From Planctomycetales bacterium (GTDB lineage: Bacteria > Planctomycetota > Planctomycetia > Pirellulales > Pirellulaceae), in the NCBI GenBank assembly GCA_020427005.1, contig JAGQOY010000008.1, positions 1 through 64,000 of the forward strand: a stretch of DNA of 64,000 nucleotides. Direction: 5' to 3'. The notes below the pieces were generated by a model. That model was not told the DNA's origin. It made no database searches and worked only from the letters and a program-made list of their open reading frames with translations. The translations under genes and the position numbers were made by a program. Positions 37,476 through 47,463 of this stretch are shown piece after piece (position 1 is the stretch's first letter; each line of letters starts with the position of its first letter).

Positions 37476-38073
37476 TTAGAGCCGCTGCCGAGGGCTTGTT
37501 GCCACGCGTGCATCGTCGCTTGAAGGAATAAAGTCATCGGTTGCAGAAGTCGAATCGTCTGGCGACAAGCGAACCGAAAGCAGCCTTTCAAGCGACTCGC
37601 GTTTTCCTGGGAACTGTCTGAGATAGGTCGAGTGAACTTTCGCGACCTGATCCAATCGCAGACTCTGTACGGTTGGAATATTGAAAACCTCTTCTCCTAC
37701 GGCAACAGAGTCAGAAAATTCCGATTTCACTAGACGGACTTGCTAATATCCGTCAGCATTTCTAAAAGGATTCTTTCGCTCCTGGGGTGGTAGATAATCA
37801 CTGCGAATTATTCCTATCCCCTTGATTCGACTCTTGCCGTCATTTGCAAAAACGATGTCCCCCTTTTTCATTTCATGAATGAAGGTCCAAATTGAACTTG
37901 CGTCTCGCGAGCTGCCTTCGTTGCGAGTGATGAACTCGCTTTCAATACTCTTCTTGGTGTCGAACTCCCTTAGATCGAGATTTTAGCCAGTTGATGGCGA
38001 TGCAGGCATTGTCTTGACATTCTTCCCAATAGGCTGCCTTCCTCTCAGACGCAATCTTCCAGAAATTTCGCAT
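37476..38073 (-). pseudogene. Decayed McrB-type N-terminal (EVE-like) DNA-recognition domain
   Basis: Starting at ATG 38073 the frame reads MRNFWKIASERKAAYWEECQ...IAINWLKSRSKG and then stops. A shift of frame continues the protein: EFDTKKSIESEF, SSIWTFIHEMKKGDIVFAND, GKSRIKGIGIIRSDYLPP, NADGY, then a TAG and in the same frame QVRLVKSEFSDSVAVGEEVFNIPTVQS (in pieces) and SLRLDQVAKVHSTYLRQFPGKRESLERLL. This succession is the N-terminal module of McrB-like restriction GTPases, which often resemble EVE domains binding modified bases. One frameshift and one nonsense codon disrupt it, and the AAA/GTPase part and McrC are missing. It lies between addA and drmD, marking a lost modification-dependent restriction module. 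Confidence 0.85.
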
Positions 38074-38097
38074 TTCGACTCCCTCTAAATGAATGGC

Positions 38098-41000
38098 TTA
38101 CGATTGGAGCGGTCGGTACTCGGCAATCCGGGTGAAATAGATACCTGTTTCCGCAATTGTCAGCGAAGTAGCAGCTTGCCAATACTGAGAGTATTGTTGA
38201 AGTTGGCCCCGATAAAATGCCAAGGCTTCTGTGACGTCGTTCCCTCCAAGGTCATCCGTCTTGTAGTCGACGATGACCCAGCCCTCGGGTTCTTCGAAGA
38301 TCAGGTCGATAACACCTCGCACGATCGTCGGCCTGCCTGCTTCATCCTTGATGGAAGTCTCGAAAGGAAGCTCACTGAAGCACTGAAGAGCAGCCTGAGC
38401 GCGTTTCCAGATTTCAGACTTGGTGACCGATTTCACAGTGGTGAGTAATTCATCGACCCGTTCTGAACCGAGGTCGTATTCACTGGCAAGCGTGATTGCA
38501 GAAGGGCGCAAGTCGGCTTTGGGGGATTTGGTGCAGATCGCAAGCAGTTCGTGAACGGCGGAACCCCATTGGTAGCCGTAATCTCCGGATGTTTCCCATC
38601 GCGGCCGACTTGTGCCTTTGAGCCCAAGCTCTTTAGCGGTCGCGATCGCGTAGTTTGGCTGAGCTGCCGTCGTCCATTTGAGTGCAATTTGATCGCTTGA
38701 AAGTAACTTGGCCTTTGGTTTCGGTTTTGACTTTAGCTTGCGAGAAGTCTTTTGGATTTGCTGGTCACTTGGGATCTTAATTTCGGGAGCATCGTTTAAA
38801 TAGCTGTGAAGTCCACTCCAGTTGGAATTGCCTTTGCCTACACTAACGATCATCGCACAGGCGGCACGAGTGGCGGCGACATATAGCAGCCGATCCGCTT
38901 CGGCATTTAAGTAGCGTTGCTCTTCCTCTTGAAATCCCTGCCAGTTCTCTGGTGTAGCTACATCTTTGGTAGCCCATTTTCCGTTCTCTGCTGTGATACC
39001 CATGTAGCCCACAGCTTCACTGCCGGACCGGTCGATGTGACAGAGGACGGGATGCACGTATTTCATGGTCGTATCTGCCAAGAAGACGATCGGAGCTTCT
39101 AGGCCCTTGGCCTTATGCAGGTTCATCACACGCACGACATTAGCATCCGGAGGAAGGGCGGTGCAGCCTTCCGTTTCATCAACTTCTAGCAGCTCTTCAA
39201 GAAAACTAATCAGGTCGGAAGCACTGTCGAAATCGAAGCTATGCTGTCGCAACCATTCGATCGCCTTTAGCAACCCGCCAGCCGTCACGTTGCCTTCGCT
39301 GCCGGCCGCAGCACTGGCTATTAAGCCTAAGTCTTCTGCAACGCGGCTGACTGCAACGGTAAAGGGAAGTGCTCGCAGCCAGACCTGATATCGCTTGAAC
39401 CGCTCAGTTGCATCCTGGAACCGCGCTTTCAATTCGTAGTCTAGTTTCTCTGGAACGGGTGAAGTAAATGCAAATCGCCCGCCCGCTCTTTTGAATCGGT
39501 ATAGCTCGCGGTCGCTGAAACCAAACAGACCATCTCGGAGTACGGCTAGGAAGTGAATTGGATTATGTGGATCGTCTATGGCGCGCAAACAGTCAATCAG
39601 CACGCCCAACTCGTAGATTCCACTAAAGGCGTTCCCACCGGTTACCTCACAGGGAATTCCATAAACCTCTAAGGCGGCACGAAATACACCAATTCGTTTC
39701 TTACCCCATGGAATGATCAAAAAATCGCGAGCTTCAACAGCATGACTTTGGCCAAGCTCGATTTCTCGTTGCGTGCGCGGGACGCTCATGCCGGAATCGA
39801 TGGCGTGACGAATAAACCGAGCAATGGAATCGGCTTCTTGCTCTGTAGCTTCGTCAATGTTCGCATCGATGTCGACACTCAATCTGTGTACCCCGCACAG
39901 ATGCGAATCCGACGTGCCGCTATCCTGTGCGTCAACACGCCCCTGCACCATGTTCTCAGCAGCCGGCGTGTACTGATCCGCTTCCGTCAGGAATTTTTCC
40001 TGGAAGATTTGGTTGTTCCATTCGCGTAACTCGGTGCGCGAACGAAAGTTCTTGACCAGAGCAAGCACTTCGCCGCCCGATGCCAGGAAGATTTCTTTGA
40101 CTCGATTGTAGGTTACGATGTCGCCACGACGAAAACGGTAAATAGACTGCTTTGGATCTCCGACCAGGAACAGGGATCCTGGCTTTGGAGCACACTTCTG
40201 CCAATCCTTCTGATTCACATTTGCGGAGGTCAAATAGAGGATCATTTCCGCTTGGATTGGATCCGTGTCCTGGAACTCGTCCACCAGCAAGTGGGTATAG
40301 CGGGATTGAAAGTATTTACGTAGTTCTGGTTGTTCCCTAAGTCCTCGCGAGGAGGTTAGCAGCAGATCATTGAAGTCGAGACCGCCATTTGCCATCTTTA
40401 GGCGTTTGTAAACCGTGACGGCTCGTCGCAAGAAGTCGACGACAAACTGATAACGTACGCGACACCAATACTGCATCGCTGGTTTAGCAACTGCGTCCCG
40501 GAACTGTTGCCAACGCTGTGTCTCGGACTTGGCAACGGTCTTGTCGTGCCAAAACTTTTGTGTTCCGCCGTGGGAAGTGTCGAATCGCTCGAGCAAGTTG
40601 AAGAAATTCCCGAGCCGCGCCCAATCTTTGCCGCTCGATCGTACAATGGTCTCATAGCGATCCATCAGCTTGTCCGTTCCGCGAGCGGTTGGGAATAGCG
40701 GAATCATCCTGCGCATATCGTCAATGTAGTCACGCGTCTGCCGTTGGATATCCGCAATATCGATGCCCGGTGGTACAGCGTGCGGCCAATTATCAACGTC
40801 GCGATGCTCAATGAAACTGTTGAACCGTTTTTTGATCAGATGGCGATCGAGCCCGAGTTCATCTAGCTTATCGATGAGCGGATCGCCGCTGCCAATCAGA
40901 TCGCTGATGTTTTCTAGCCAGGCCTGCTCGCGAAGCTGCAAGTCTTCCTTTTCGTTTAGTTCTCGAAATGCCGGATCGACGCCGAATTCCACTGGACGTT

Positions 41001-41397
41001 CGCGAAGGAGAGACGCGCAGAAGCTGTGAATCGTACCCACGAAAGCTCGGCTGCTGTTATCGCTGGCGTAAAGTAAACGCTCACGGATCGCTTGTTCATC
41101 CGGCGTTTCGTCGCGGTGCTCAGCTGCGCGACGCCGCAATGCCAATTGAAAACGCTCTCGCAGTTCCGCAGCTGCTATCCGCGTAAAAGTGACCGCAGCC
41201 AGATGTTCGATTTTGCAAGTGCCGTCGGCGACAAGACTGACCATGCGATTGACAATACTCGTTGTTTTTCCGGTTCCGGCAGCCGCTTCTACCATGAAAT
41301 TCTTGTCGAGCTCCTCGCATATACGAAGCCGCGTGACCGCGTCTTTTTTCTCGGCAGCCTGGGACTCGACATTTTGTTTCGCTGTTGCTTTGTTCAT
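38098..41397 (-). CDS. addA: AddA-like helicase-nuclease
   Basis: A 1099-residue protein. SF1A helicase motifs: Walker A VEAAAGTGKTTSIVNRM at about 36-52, LTFTRIAAAELRERF-like motif Ia, LLVDEFQDTDPIQ, LFLVGDPKQSIYRFRRGD, MNLHKAKGLEAPIVFLAD and LLYVAATRAACAM. The C-terminal RecB-type nuclease core is present as VRGVIDLIFEE and WVIVDYKTDD, with the catalytic Asp and Asp-x-Lys. It overlaps the AddB-like gene by 4 bases (ATGA) and should form an AddAB-type complex that degrades double-stranded ends. Location inside a defence island suggests a specialised rather than only housekeeping copy. The gene symbol names the family; I cannot tell whether the genome has another AddAB or RecBCD. Confidence 0.92.
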   Translation of the reverse strand: MNKATAKQNVESQAAEKKDAVTRLRICEELDKNFMVEAAAGTGKTTSIVNRMVSLVADGTCKIEHLAAVTFTRIAAAELRERFQLALRRRAAEHRDETPDEQAIRERLLYASDNSSRAFVGTIHSFCASLLRERPVEFGVDPAFRELNEKEDLQLREQAWLENISDLIGSGDPLIDKLDELGLDRHLIKKRFNSFIEHRDVDNWPHAVPPGIDIADIQRQTRDYIDDMRRMIPLFPTARGTDKLMDRYETIVRSSGKDWARLGNFFNLLERFDTSHGGTQKFWHDKTVAKSETQRWQQFRDAVAKPAMQYWCRVRYQFVVDFLRRAVTVYKRLKMANGGLDFNDLLLTSSRGLREQPELRKYFQSRYTHLLVDEFQDTDPIQAEMILYLTSANVNQKDWQKCAPKPGSLFLVGDPKQSIYRFRRGDIVTYNRVKEIFLASGGEVLALVKNFRSRTELREWNNQIFQEKFLTEADQYTPAAENMVQGRVDAQDSGTSDSHLCGVHRLSVDIDANIDEATEQEADSIARFIRHAIDSGMSVPRTQREIELGQSHAVEARDFLIIPWGKKRIGVFRAALEVYGIPCEVTGGNAFSGIYELGVLIDCLRAIDDPHNPIHFLAVLRDGLFGFSDRELYRFKRAGGRFAFTSPVPEKLDYELKARFQDATERFKRYQVWLRALPFTVAVSRVAEDLGLIASAAAGSEGNVTAGGLLKAIEWLRQHSFDFDSASDLISFLEELLEVDETEGCTALPPDANVVRVMNLHKAKGLEAPIVFLADTTMKYVHPVLCHIDRSGSEAVGYMGITAENGKWATKDVATPENWQGFQEEEQRYLNAEADRLLYVAATRAACAMIVSVGKGNSNWSGLHSYLNDAPEIKIPSDQQIQKTSRKLKSKPKPKAKLLSSDQIALKWTTAAQPNYAIATAKELGLKGTSRPRWETSGDYGYQWGSAVHELLAICTKSPKADLRPSAITLASEYDLGSERVDELLTTVKSVTKSEIWKRAQAALQCFSELPFETSIKDEAGRPTIVRGVIDLIFEEPEGWVIVDYKTDDLGGNDVTEALAFYRGQLQQYSQYWQAATSLTIAETGIYFTRIAEYRPLQS

Positions 41398-44300
41398 CGA
41401 CGCACTCCCGTATCCTGGTCGAGTTCACGGAGCTGTACCCAAGGCTTCATAATCTTCTTGTTGCAGGGTTCCAGGGCTTTTTGTAACGCCTCGGCAGCCA
41501 CTTCATCCGGATCTCTACAGACTGAGAGGTAATCACAAAACTTGCAATCAGCCTGGTCGGTCGTAGCAACGAACACGCCATTCTTGATCAGATCGCAGAT
41601 GTGTCGCAGGATTTCGTCACCACGTTTGAGTTCGCCGCTCGTCCATTGCAATTTGCGTCCCTCGGTTCTCGGAGTCGCAAAGAAGTAGCCAAACGTAGCT
41701 ACCGAGTCCGGTTTACCACCAGTTGCTGCAATGCGGTGCCGAAGCATGCCGACATATAGAAACGGCTGAAGCTTGCGGCCAAATTGAAAGGGATCGTCTT
41801 GGCTGAATCCAAAGTCAGAGCCCGACTTGTAGTCCCAAATCGCATAGCGTTCGCTGCCATCCACTAGGAGCCGGTCGACGCGATCGATGCGTCCTCCAAC
41901 TTGGATCACACGTCCATCGCTGAGGGGCAGTCCAATCGGCTCACTGCAATCCAGCTCCGTTTGCGGCTCGTCATTCAACCCGAGGGATGCTTCCAAAACC
42001 CAGGGACGCGCGTCGTGTATTTGGCAATACTCCTCCTCCTTACGCAGGAATATTTCGCAGACCTCCTCCAGGACGTCACATTGCCGTTGGAAAGCATCTT
42101 CATTCGGAATTGGAATGTCTGATTTTAACTGTTCGATCTTGTCGAACAGCATGTCGCGCAAGGGTTGTAGATCGCGAGCAAAATTCGGAATCAGCTCGCT
42201 CTGAGTATGACCGCGCAAAAAGTCCTCGAACAATTCGTGAACGAGATTGCCGAATTGAAGTGCATCGAGCCACTTTTCGGGATCCACTTCCCATTCATCA
42301 GGCGGATAAACACCTAATCCATATTTGAAGAAATACCGCCTGGGACAAGCACCAAACGTTTCCAATCGACTTGGAGAGGTTCGCCGCTCACCAGCGGTTG
42401 GATCCAAATCGACACCAGCTTCTGGGACCCATCCATCGTATTCACAAAGTTGCGATGCTGCCTGGAACTCGGATGCAATTCGGCAACGCTGCATGTGAGA
42501 GAATTCAGCATCCAACACTTGCCGACGGTCAAACTCGTTAGGTTCCAACAGCAACCGCGATAAATCGACATCACTCACGTTCAAGTGATCGTCTGGATTC
42601 TCACTGACAAACGCTCCCGCAGGACCAACGTGATTCAAGAGATCATCCATGTGTGCATTTTCATTACCCGATGTAATGCGGTAGACTTCCAGCATCGAGG
42701 TACTGGGAAACAACGGGCGATCCTCTGCTAGGTTTCGCGAAGAGTAAGAAAGATGGACTTTCGCATTGGAGTCGTCCAGTATGCGGAACAGTGCGCGATG
42801 AAGTGCCTGCTGCTGATCCCGTGCTGAAACCTGTGACGTTTGCAGGCTATCCGATAAGCGATTTCGTTCGGCGTCCAGCAAAATCGGGTCAATCACAGCT
42901 CGCTTCGGATAGCGACCGTCATCCAGCCCCACCACGAAAAGCTGCCTGCGACCGCTGTGACCACCTTCAGAGAGTAACGCCATGTGCATGCAGCCCGGTT
43001 GGGGGCCACTGGCCAGGATCCGGCTTTCCAGTGGCAGCTCTTCAAGCCATTGCCACACGTCCAGATCGGCGTCTACAGTCAGCTCGAGCGTGCTTAACAT
43101 GCCGCTTATATCGTCCAGCAGTTTTTCTCTGGCATAGCGATCCAGCTTATTGTCGGCGCGAGCGCACTGGAGCAGAAACTGCCGTGCCTTCTCCAGAACT
43201 ACCACCGCAGTGTCGTCGGTTTTAGGAGCCAATTGAACCAGCGGCTGTACCATTGCCTGAAGCGATTCCAAGGCGGGTAGGCCAAAGTCGCGATGTAGTT
43301 CCTCAGCTGACGTTTCCGGTGACTCACGATCACGACGCTCCAGGTACTCTGCTTGGCTCTTATGAGCGTGGGTAATCGCCTCCTCAATCTTTGGCAGGTA
43401 GCGTTCCAACTTGAAACCTATGGGCAGTTTCCTAAGCGTACTTGCCAATCGTGCGTAACCGATCTCTGCTACAGAGTCGGGGCGAGCCAACAAGCCTTCA
43501 CGCAGCAGTTGGACTGCCTTCGATTCCACAAAGTCGTGTCGCGCCCAGCGCATCCAGCCTCGCAGCGCACGCCCCGGACGCGAGTAGACGCAGGCGATGC
43601 CCTCAGCGAAAGTAATCGGCAGCGCATCAACTGCAGGCAACATCTCACCATCGACATTCTTTTCACCGTAAGCGGACTTAGCTAACCAAGTCGACAGCAT
43701 TTCCAGCACGAGGGGCACGTACTGGCGGTAGTCCGTGTGCACTATTTCCACGTCATCGAAACTGAGCGGAACACCTTGATTCTGTGACAGAATTCGCTGC
43801 AGCACGCCGCGAATCTCATTGACTTCGCCGTGGCCAGCAAGGTATTCGAACTTGGCTTCGCCTTTCGCGATGTGATTTCTGATTCTCTTTCGAGCCGCTT
43901 CGTCCGAGAACGACTCCAGCTGATTTGGGCGACAGATCGTCGACCGCTTTCCGATTGTTTCGAGCAGATGTTGTTCGGTCACCGTGAGCTTGAATTCCTC
44001 TGGCACTAGAACCAGTAGGCTTGGAGGCAGCTCGATGGAACCATCCACGAGACCACTGTTCGCCAATTCAATGCAACTTGCATAGTCGGCCAAACCGTTG
44101 TCGGTGAGTCGACTGCAATAGGCTTCGAAGACTCGCTTCACATCTCGGGCCTTGGCCAACGATTCGAAAGCTTTCACCTTCAAAGCCTTGGGATTCAGCT
44201 CTGCCAACCGCAGATCGCGAATCGACTTGGTCATCAGGTCCGCCAATCCATCGATGCTGTGGACTTGGCTGAAGTAATTCAGTTCATCCGACTCCAGCAA

Positions 44301-44579
44301 CTCACTGACAAGACCATGCACGATCATGCGCATGGCGGGACCTCCGATGAAAGTCAGCTTCTTGGTTGACAGAACGTTACCGACAAGCGAAACAGCGAGC
44401 GACCGCATTGTTTTTGAATGCAGATTAACCGTTGAGTAACCGGCCAGGCATAGGCGGTCTTTCCATTGCTGGGCGACCCGCAGGTCCTCGGTCAATAGCC
44501 ATTTCTCAGTCAGCAAATTGTCGCTGCAAAGGCTTGCCAGCCATTTCACTGTTGCATTCGTCAAGATGGATCGTCCCAA
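41394..44579 (-). CDS. addB: AddB-like helicase-fold subunit with Fe-S nuclease domain
   Basis: A 1061-residue protein. The N-terminal half has an SF1-like fold without an intact Walker A, as expected for an AddB subunit that does not translocate by itself. The C-terminal nuclease domain is complete: a first Cys in TFGACPRRYFFKYGL, then LQFGNLVHELFEDFL, GGRIDRVDRLLV, AIWDYKSGSDFGF with the catalytic Asp and Lys, and the last three Cys in ADCKFCDYLSVCRDP. The four Cys fit the iron-sulfur cluster seen in AddB and similar nucleases. It is first in the minus-strand island and overlaps addA. A promoter should lie in 44580-44690, but I see no clean consensus. Confidence 0.9.
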   Translation of the reverse strand: MGRSILTNATVKWLASLCSDNLLTEKWLLTEDLRVAQQWKDRLCLAGYSTVNLHSKTMRSLAVSLVGNVLSTKKLTFIGGPAMRMIVHGLVSELLESDELNYFSQVHSIDGLADLMTKSIRDLRLAELNPKALKVKAFESLAKARDVKRVFEAYCSRLTDNGLADYASCIELANSGLVDGSIELPPSLLVLVPEEFKLTVTEQHLLETIGKRSTICRPNQLESFSDEAARKRIRNHIAKGEAKFEYLAGHGEVNEIRGVLQRILSQNQGVPLSFDDVEIVHTDYRQYVPLVLEMLSTWLAKSAYGEKNVDGEMLPAVDALPITFAEGIACVYSRPGRALRGWMRWARHDFVESKAVQLLREGLLARPDSVAEIGYARLASTLRKLPIGFKLERYLPKIEEAITHAHKSQAEYLERRDRESPETSAEELHRDFGLPALESLQAMVQPLVQLAPKTDDTAVVVLEKARQFLLQCARADNKLDRYAREKLLDDISGMLSTLELTVDADLDVWQWLEELPLESRILASGPQPGCMHMALLSEGGHSGRRQLFVVGLDDGRYPKRAVIDPILLDAERNRLSDSLQTSQVSARDQQQALHRALFRILDDSNAKVHLSYSSRNLAEDRPLFPSTSMLEVYRITSGNENAHMDDLLNHVGPAGAFVSENPDDHLNVSDVDLSRLLLEPNEFDRRQVLDAEFSHMQRCRIASEFQAASQLCEYDGWVPEAGVDLDPTAGERRTSPSRLETFGACPRRYFFKYGLGVYPPDEWEVDPEKWLDALQFGNLVHELFEDFLRGHTQSELIPNFARDLQPLRDMLFDKIEQLKSDIPIPNEDAFQRQCDVLEEVCEIFLRKEEEYCQIHDARPWVLEASLGLNDEPQTELDCSEPIGLPLSDGRVIQVGGRIDRVDRLLVDGSERYAIWDYKSGSDFGFSQDDPFQFGRKLQPFLYVGMLRHRIAATGGKPDSVATFGYFFATPRTEGRKLQWTSGELKRGDEILRHICDLIKNGVFVATTDQADCKFCDYLSVCRDPDEVAAEALQKALEPCNKKIMKPWVQLRELDQDTGVRR

Positions 44580-44690
44580 TCGAGTTCATTACAGTTTACT
44601 CCCCACCGGCTGTCTCGGATGACTGCTAGCATATGTCGATAATTGTCGAGAGGATTTTTCACATTGTTTCAGCCTCGCGAGTTGGTTCGT

Positions 44691-44939
44691 TTAGCTTTCC
44701 ATCCATCGTCCATAGCGCCCATTCAACCTACTCCTTCGTAGGATGCCAACGACACCGAAAATCTCGAACGGTGAGTTTGGACGGGGAATCTGCGGCAGCG
44801 TCTGGCATGGCAGCGTTTGGAATTTGGATGGAGAAACGCGAACGACAAAAGCTCCATCATACTTGTTTGATTCTTGGATTGGACTTTTTGGGTGGTCAAG
44901 CACAGCCACCGTCACAAGGTACCTGAAAATGGATTCCAA
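44691..44939 (-). CDS. Possible small protein after the PPP phosphatase
   Basis: An 82-residue frame with a TTG start, 46 bases after the phosphatase stop and in the same direction. The phrase GAFVVRVSPSKFQTLPCQTLP and the segment NSPFEIFGVVGILRRS read like real protein with hydrophobic strands and Pro-rich turns. No family is recognised and the ribosome site is weak. The plus strand also has an open frame here (44743-45051), but its composition is less protein-like. This could be a small gene or the tail of a decayed one. The remaining 44580-44690 gap holds nothing I can identify. Confidence 0.35.
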   Translation of the reverse strand: MESIFRYLVTVAVLDHPKSPIQESNKYDGAFVVRVSPSKFQTLPCQTLPQIPRPNSPFEIFGVVGILRRSRLNGRYGRWMES

Positions 44940-44985
44940 TTGGGAAAGTTATGCAGCAAGAGGAAAAACGCGAAGTCAAACAGAG

Positions 44986-45948
44986 TTATGCCGCCCACCT
45001 GAATTTGCTTTCGTCAATTTGGGTTTCTCCATCCCAACTGTACGCGCATAGAAAGCCGCTCCTGGCGACACTGTAATCGAGACAGGCAACATTCGTGGCC
45101 AGCCGCCGTGGCCGGTCAGCGCGAAGCCAGTAATGGCCGACGAAAACGGGGGCTGATTCAAAGGGATAAGCTGATATCCCATCGCAAAGCGCGAGATCTA
45201 TCTCTATGGGGCAATCGATCGGGTCGGCTTGCAGGACATAGTCCTGATAAAGCATTCCTCGAGTGGGCATCTCAAACCAACGTGCCCTAATCGCGTTACG
45301 TTCGTGTCCATCTTTGTCTGTGTAAAAAAAGCCCTCGGGCAGCGGCAGCTCTTTACCTTTGAGTAGGACTTCGACAGCACTGAAAAGCGGATCTTCCTTA
45401 TCCATGGCAGCAACAAGAAACTCCTTGTTTACACCGCCGTACTTTTCCTCCATCTGCATCACTTGAGCAATCTGTATATCGTCCCAGCAGGCATGAACGG
45501 CCCGACACCGGCTGTCATCCGGTCCGAGAACTTCGAGCCACAAAGGTAGAGTCCGGAACCAGTCGAGAGCGTTACTGAGCTGGCTGTCTGTAAGCTGCTG
45601 GATTGTTGCCGCGTGTTGGCGAATATTTTTCAAGGTACGTGGACGCAGACTTTGCTCCTCAACTCCGTTGATAAAGGTGTGAAAGGCCAGAGCGTTGAAT
45701 TCATGATTGCCCAATACAGCTCGAGCAAAACCTGCTTGTACCATTGGAAACACAGTCTCCAGCACTTCGCGAATCTTAGGGCCGCGGTCGATGAAATCCC
45801 CCAGAAAAATAGCCTGTCTTTCACTGTGGCGAAAGACTCCATCCTCTTTCGTGTAGCCGAGTTTGATCAATAGCCGCAACAGTTCATCTGCGTGACCGTG
45901 AATGTCTCCGATAAGATCGTATCCAGCTACATTGCTCAATTCATTCAA
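44986..45948 (-). CDS. PPP-family metallophosphoesterase (Ser/Thr phosphatase-like)
   Basis: A 320-residue protein with all PPP metal-site motifs: YDLIGDIHGHADEL, IFLGDFIDRGP, VLGNHEFNALAF, the His of VHACWDD and VFVGHYW near the C-terminus. Proteins of this group include bacterial PrpE/ApaH-like enzymes that act on phosphoproteins or dinucleoside polyphosphates. The FGHYW-type ending (VFVGHYWLR) and the length favour the PrpE/ApaH-like branch rather than a eukaryote-type PP1. It is cytosolic; no signal peptide. It is separated from addB by about 400 bases and may be a single gene. The downstream sequence ends in FRWAA at 44986. Substrate unknown. Confidence 0.9.
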   Translation of the reverse strand: MNELSNVAGYDLIGDIHGHADELLRLLIKLGYTKEDGVFRHSERQAIFLGDFIDRGPKIREVLETVFPMVQAGFARAVLGNHEFNALAFHTFINGVEEQSLRPRTLKNIRQHAATIQQLTDSQLSNALDWFRTLPLWLEVLGPDDSRCRAVHACWDDIQIAQVMQMEEKYGGVNKEFLVAAMDKEDPLFSAVEVLLKGKELPLPEGFFYTDKDGHERNAIRARWFEMPTRGMLYQDYVLQADPIDCPIEIDLALCDGISAYPFESAPVFVGHYWLRADRPRRLATNVACLDYSVARSGFLCAYSWDGETQIDESKFRWAA

Positions 45949-46444
45949 CTTTCAATGAATAGAATTATTTGGATTTCAAGCAGGCATTTTTGAATGCACC
46001 ATACCTAACCAGGGTAGCGTACGTATGTGGCAGCATGGGTGCCGAGCATCAATAGATCCAATTTCTGGATTATAGCGTTACTTGACGAATGGATTCACGC
46101 CAAAGATCAAGGATATTACTTGGCGCTTGCGTTCTCGTCTTTTTGAACACTCACAGGGAGTGTCAACTGGGAAGAATGTTACGCGTTCGAAGAATTTGGT
46201 GGCAAACAAGAAAGTCGTGACCCAAGGCCCTGAACTTTCTATCGAAGGCTTTCAACCCATCGTCGTGCTCGCGAAGGATGATGAAGTTCGAATAATCGCC
46301 GAGTTTGTTCAACGGCTGTAGGTTGCCACATTTATTATTCCACCACACGCTTCGCGTCGGCTAGGGTCTGCCAAAAAACAGAATTCTGAAAATGTCTTTG
46401 CCTGTGATGTCAGGGCGACCGATGGCCGGAGTTGCGTTTGGAAT
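45949..46444. other. Intergenic region, eroded sequence
   Basis: About 500 bases between the phosphatase start and the helicase pseudogene. Opposed short frames at 46082-46321 (plus) and 46163-46348 (minus) overlap. The minus-strand version (FIILREHDDGLKAFDRKFRA) looks somewhat protein-like but matches nothing I know. The phosphatase promoter should be near 45950-46010, but no clear consensus is seen. Confidence 0.35.
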
Positions 46445-47201
46445 TTATGAATCCAACATTGCCGGGACATGATCACGCGAGATGACGATCAGATCAGAAC
46501 GGTGCCTAGATGCCATAACGCACAATCTGTCAGTCTCAAGATCGAAGGAAAATGGCCTCATCACATCGCTCAATGGATGTACTACGATCAAGAGCTTGTG
46601 CTCCAGGCCTTGCAAACGTTCTGACGAGTCGATGCGAATGCAGTTTGTGGGATCGCGCAGCCCACCGGCAAGGGCCTCCATGACCGGATTGTTGATTATT
46701 CGGTGAGTTGCGGAAATTAGATAATCATTGGCGGCTAGCGGCACCGTTTTACCGCCTTCATCGCAAACGACGGACTATTTCGGTATCACTAGGTGGCGGG
46801 CCATTGGGAGGAGTCGGTAAGGTCTCAATTGCCACTGAGTTCTAGCGCAGGATATCGATGGCCTGGTCAATTCCCTCAACCTTGAGAGGCCAATAACCTC
46901 GGCAGATCCGCTCGCCTAGCATTGCCCAGTCATCAATCTCAAAATCATATTAATGCCTGTCGATGTCGACTGAGTCACACGGTAGCCTGCGACAGGCAAG
47001 CTGGTCCAACGCAAGATTGGGCAATCCAGGATCTTCCATCAAAAGTTCGGGGGCAGAGCGATGCGGTGCTCGTGGTGAAGTTTCCCAACGCAACACGGGA
47101 ATGGTAATGGCGGGAGGAATTTCGTCGGCGTCAAAGGGTGGATTAATGACGCTATTCACTATGTGTAGCGATCTTTCAACTCTTGAGCAGATCGTCGCCA
47201 A
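46445..47201 (-). pseudogene. Decayed C-terminal part of an SF1 (Upf1/Dna2-like) helicase protein
   Basis: Successive minus-strand frames hold pieces of one protein. First, PAITIPVLRWETSPRAPHRS and PELLMEDPGLP. After an in-frame stop, DFEIDDWAMLGERICRGYWP and LKVEGIDQAIDIL. Then a short frame, TPPNGPPPSDTEIVRRLR. Last, after another shift, VVCDEGGKTVPLAANDYLIS and NNPVMEALAGGL, IRIDSSERLQGLEHKLLIVV, FSFDLETDRLCVMASRHRS, DLIVISRDHV. The final piece has the QG...SR pattern of the SF1 helicase C-terminal domain. Stops and frameshifts are scattered and the whole Walker A half is missing. It is a dead gene, probably once part of the defence region. Confidence 0.8.
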
Positions 47202-47463
47202 TCGACCTACTGTTTGGAACGAGTTAATATGAGCTCTACTTCTAATCGCATTGTGGCTGCGTTGTGTTTTAGCTTGGGTTATAACCTGAACTTTGTAAAA
47301 TTTGTCTGGCAGATTTCGCAGCGTTTACCCCGAGAGATTGCAATAAGTTTTCCCAAAAGAGCTGCATAGCTGCTTGCAAATCATCCTTTAAGCATGCAAC
47401 AATTTGTCTGGTCGATAATTGACCATCCACCGAAAACGTTGCCTCGAATTATTGAGCTCACTA

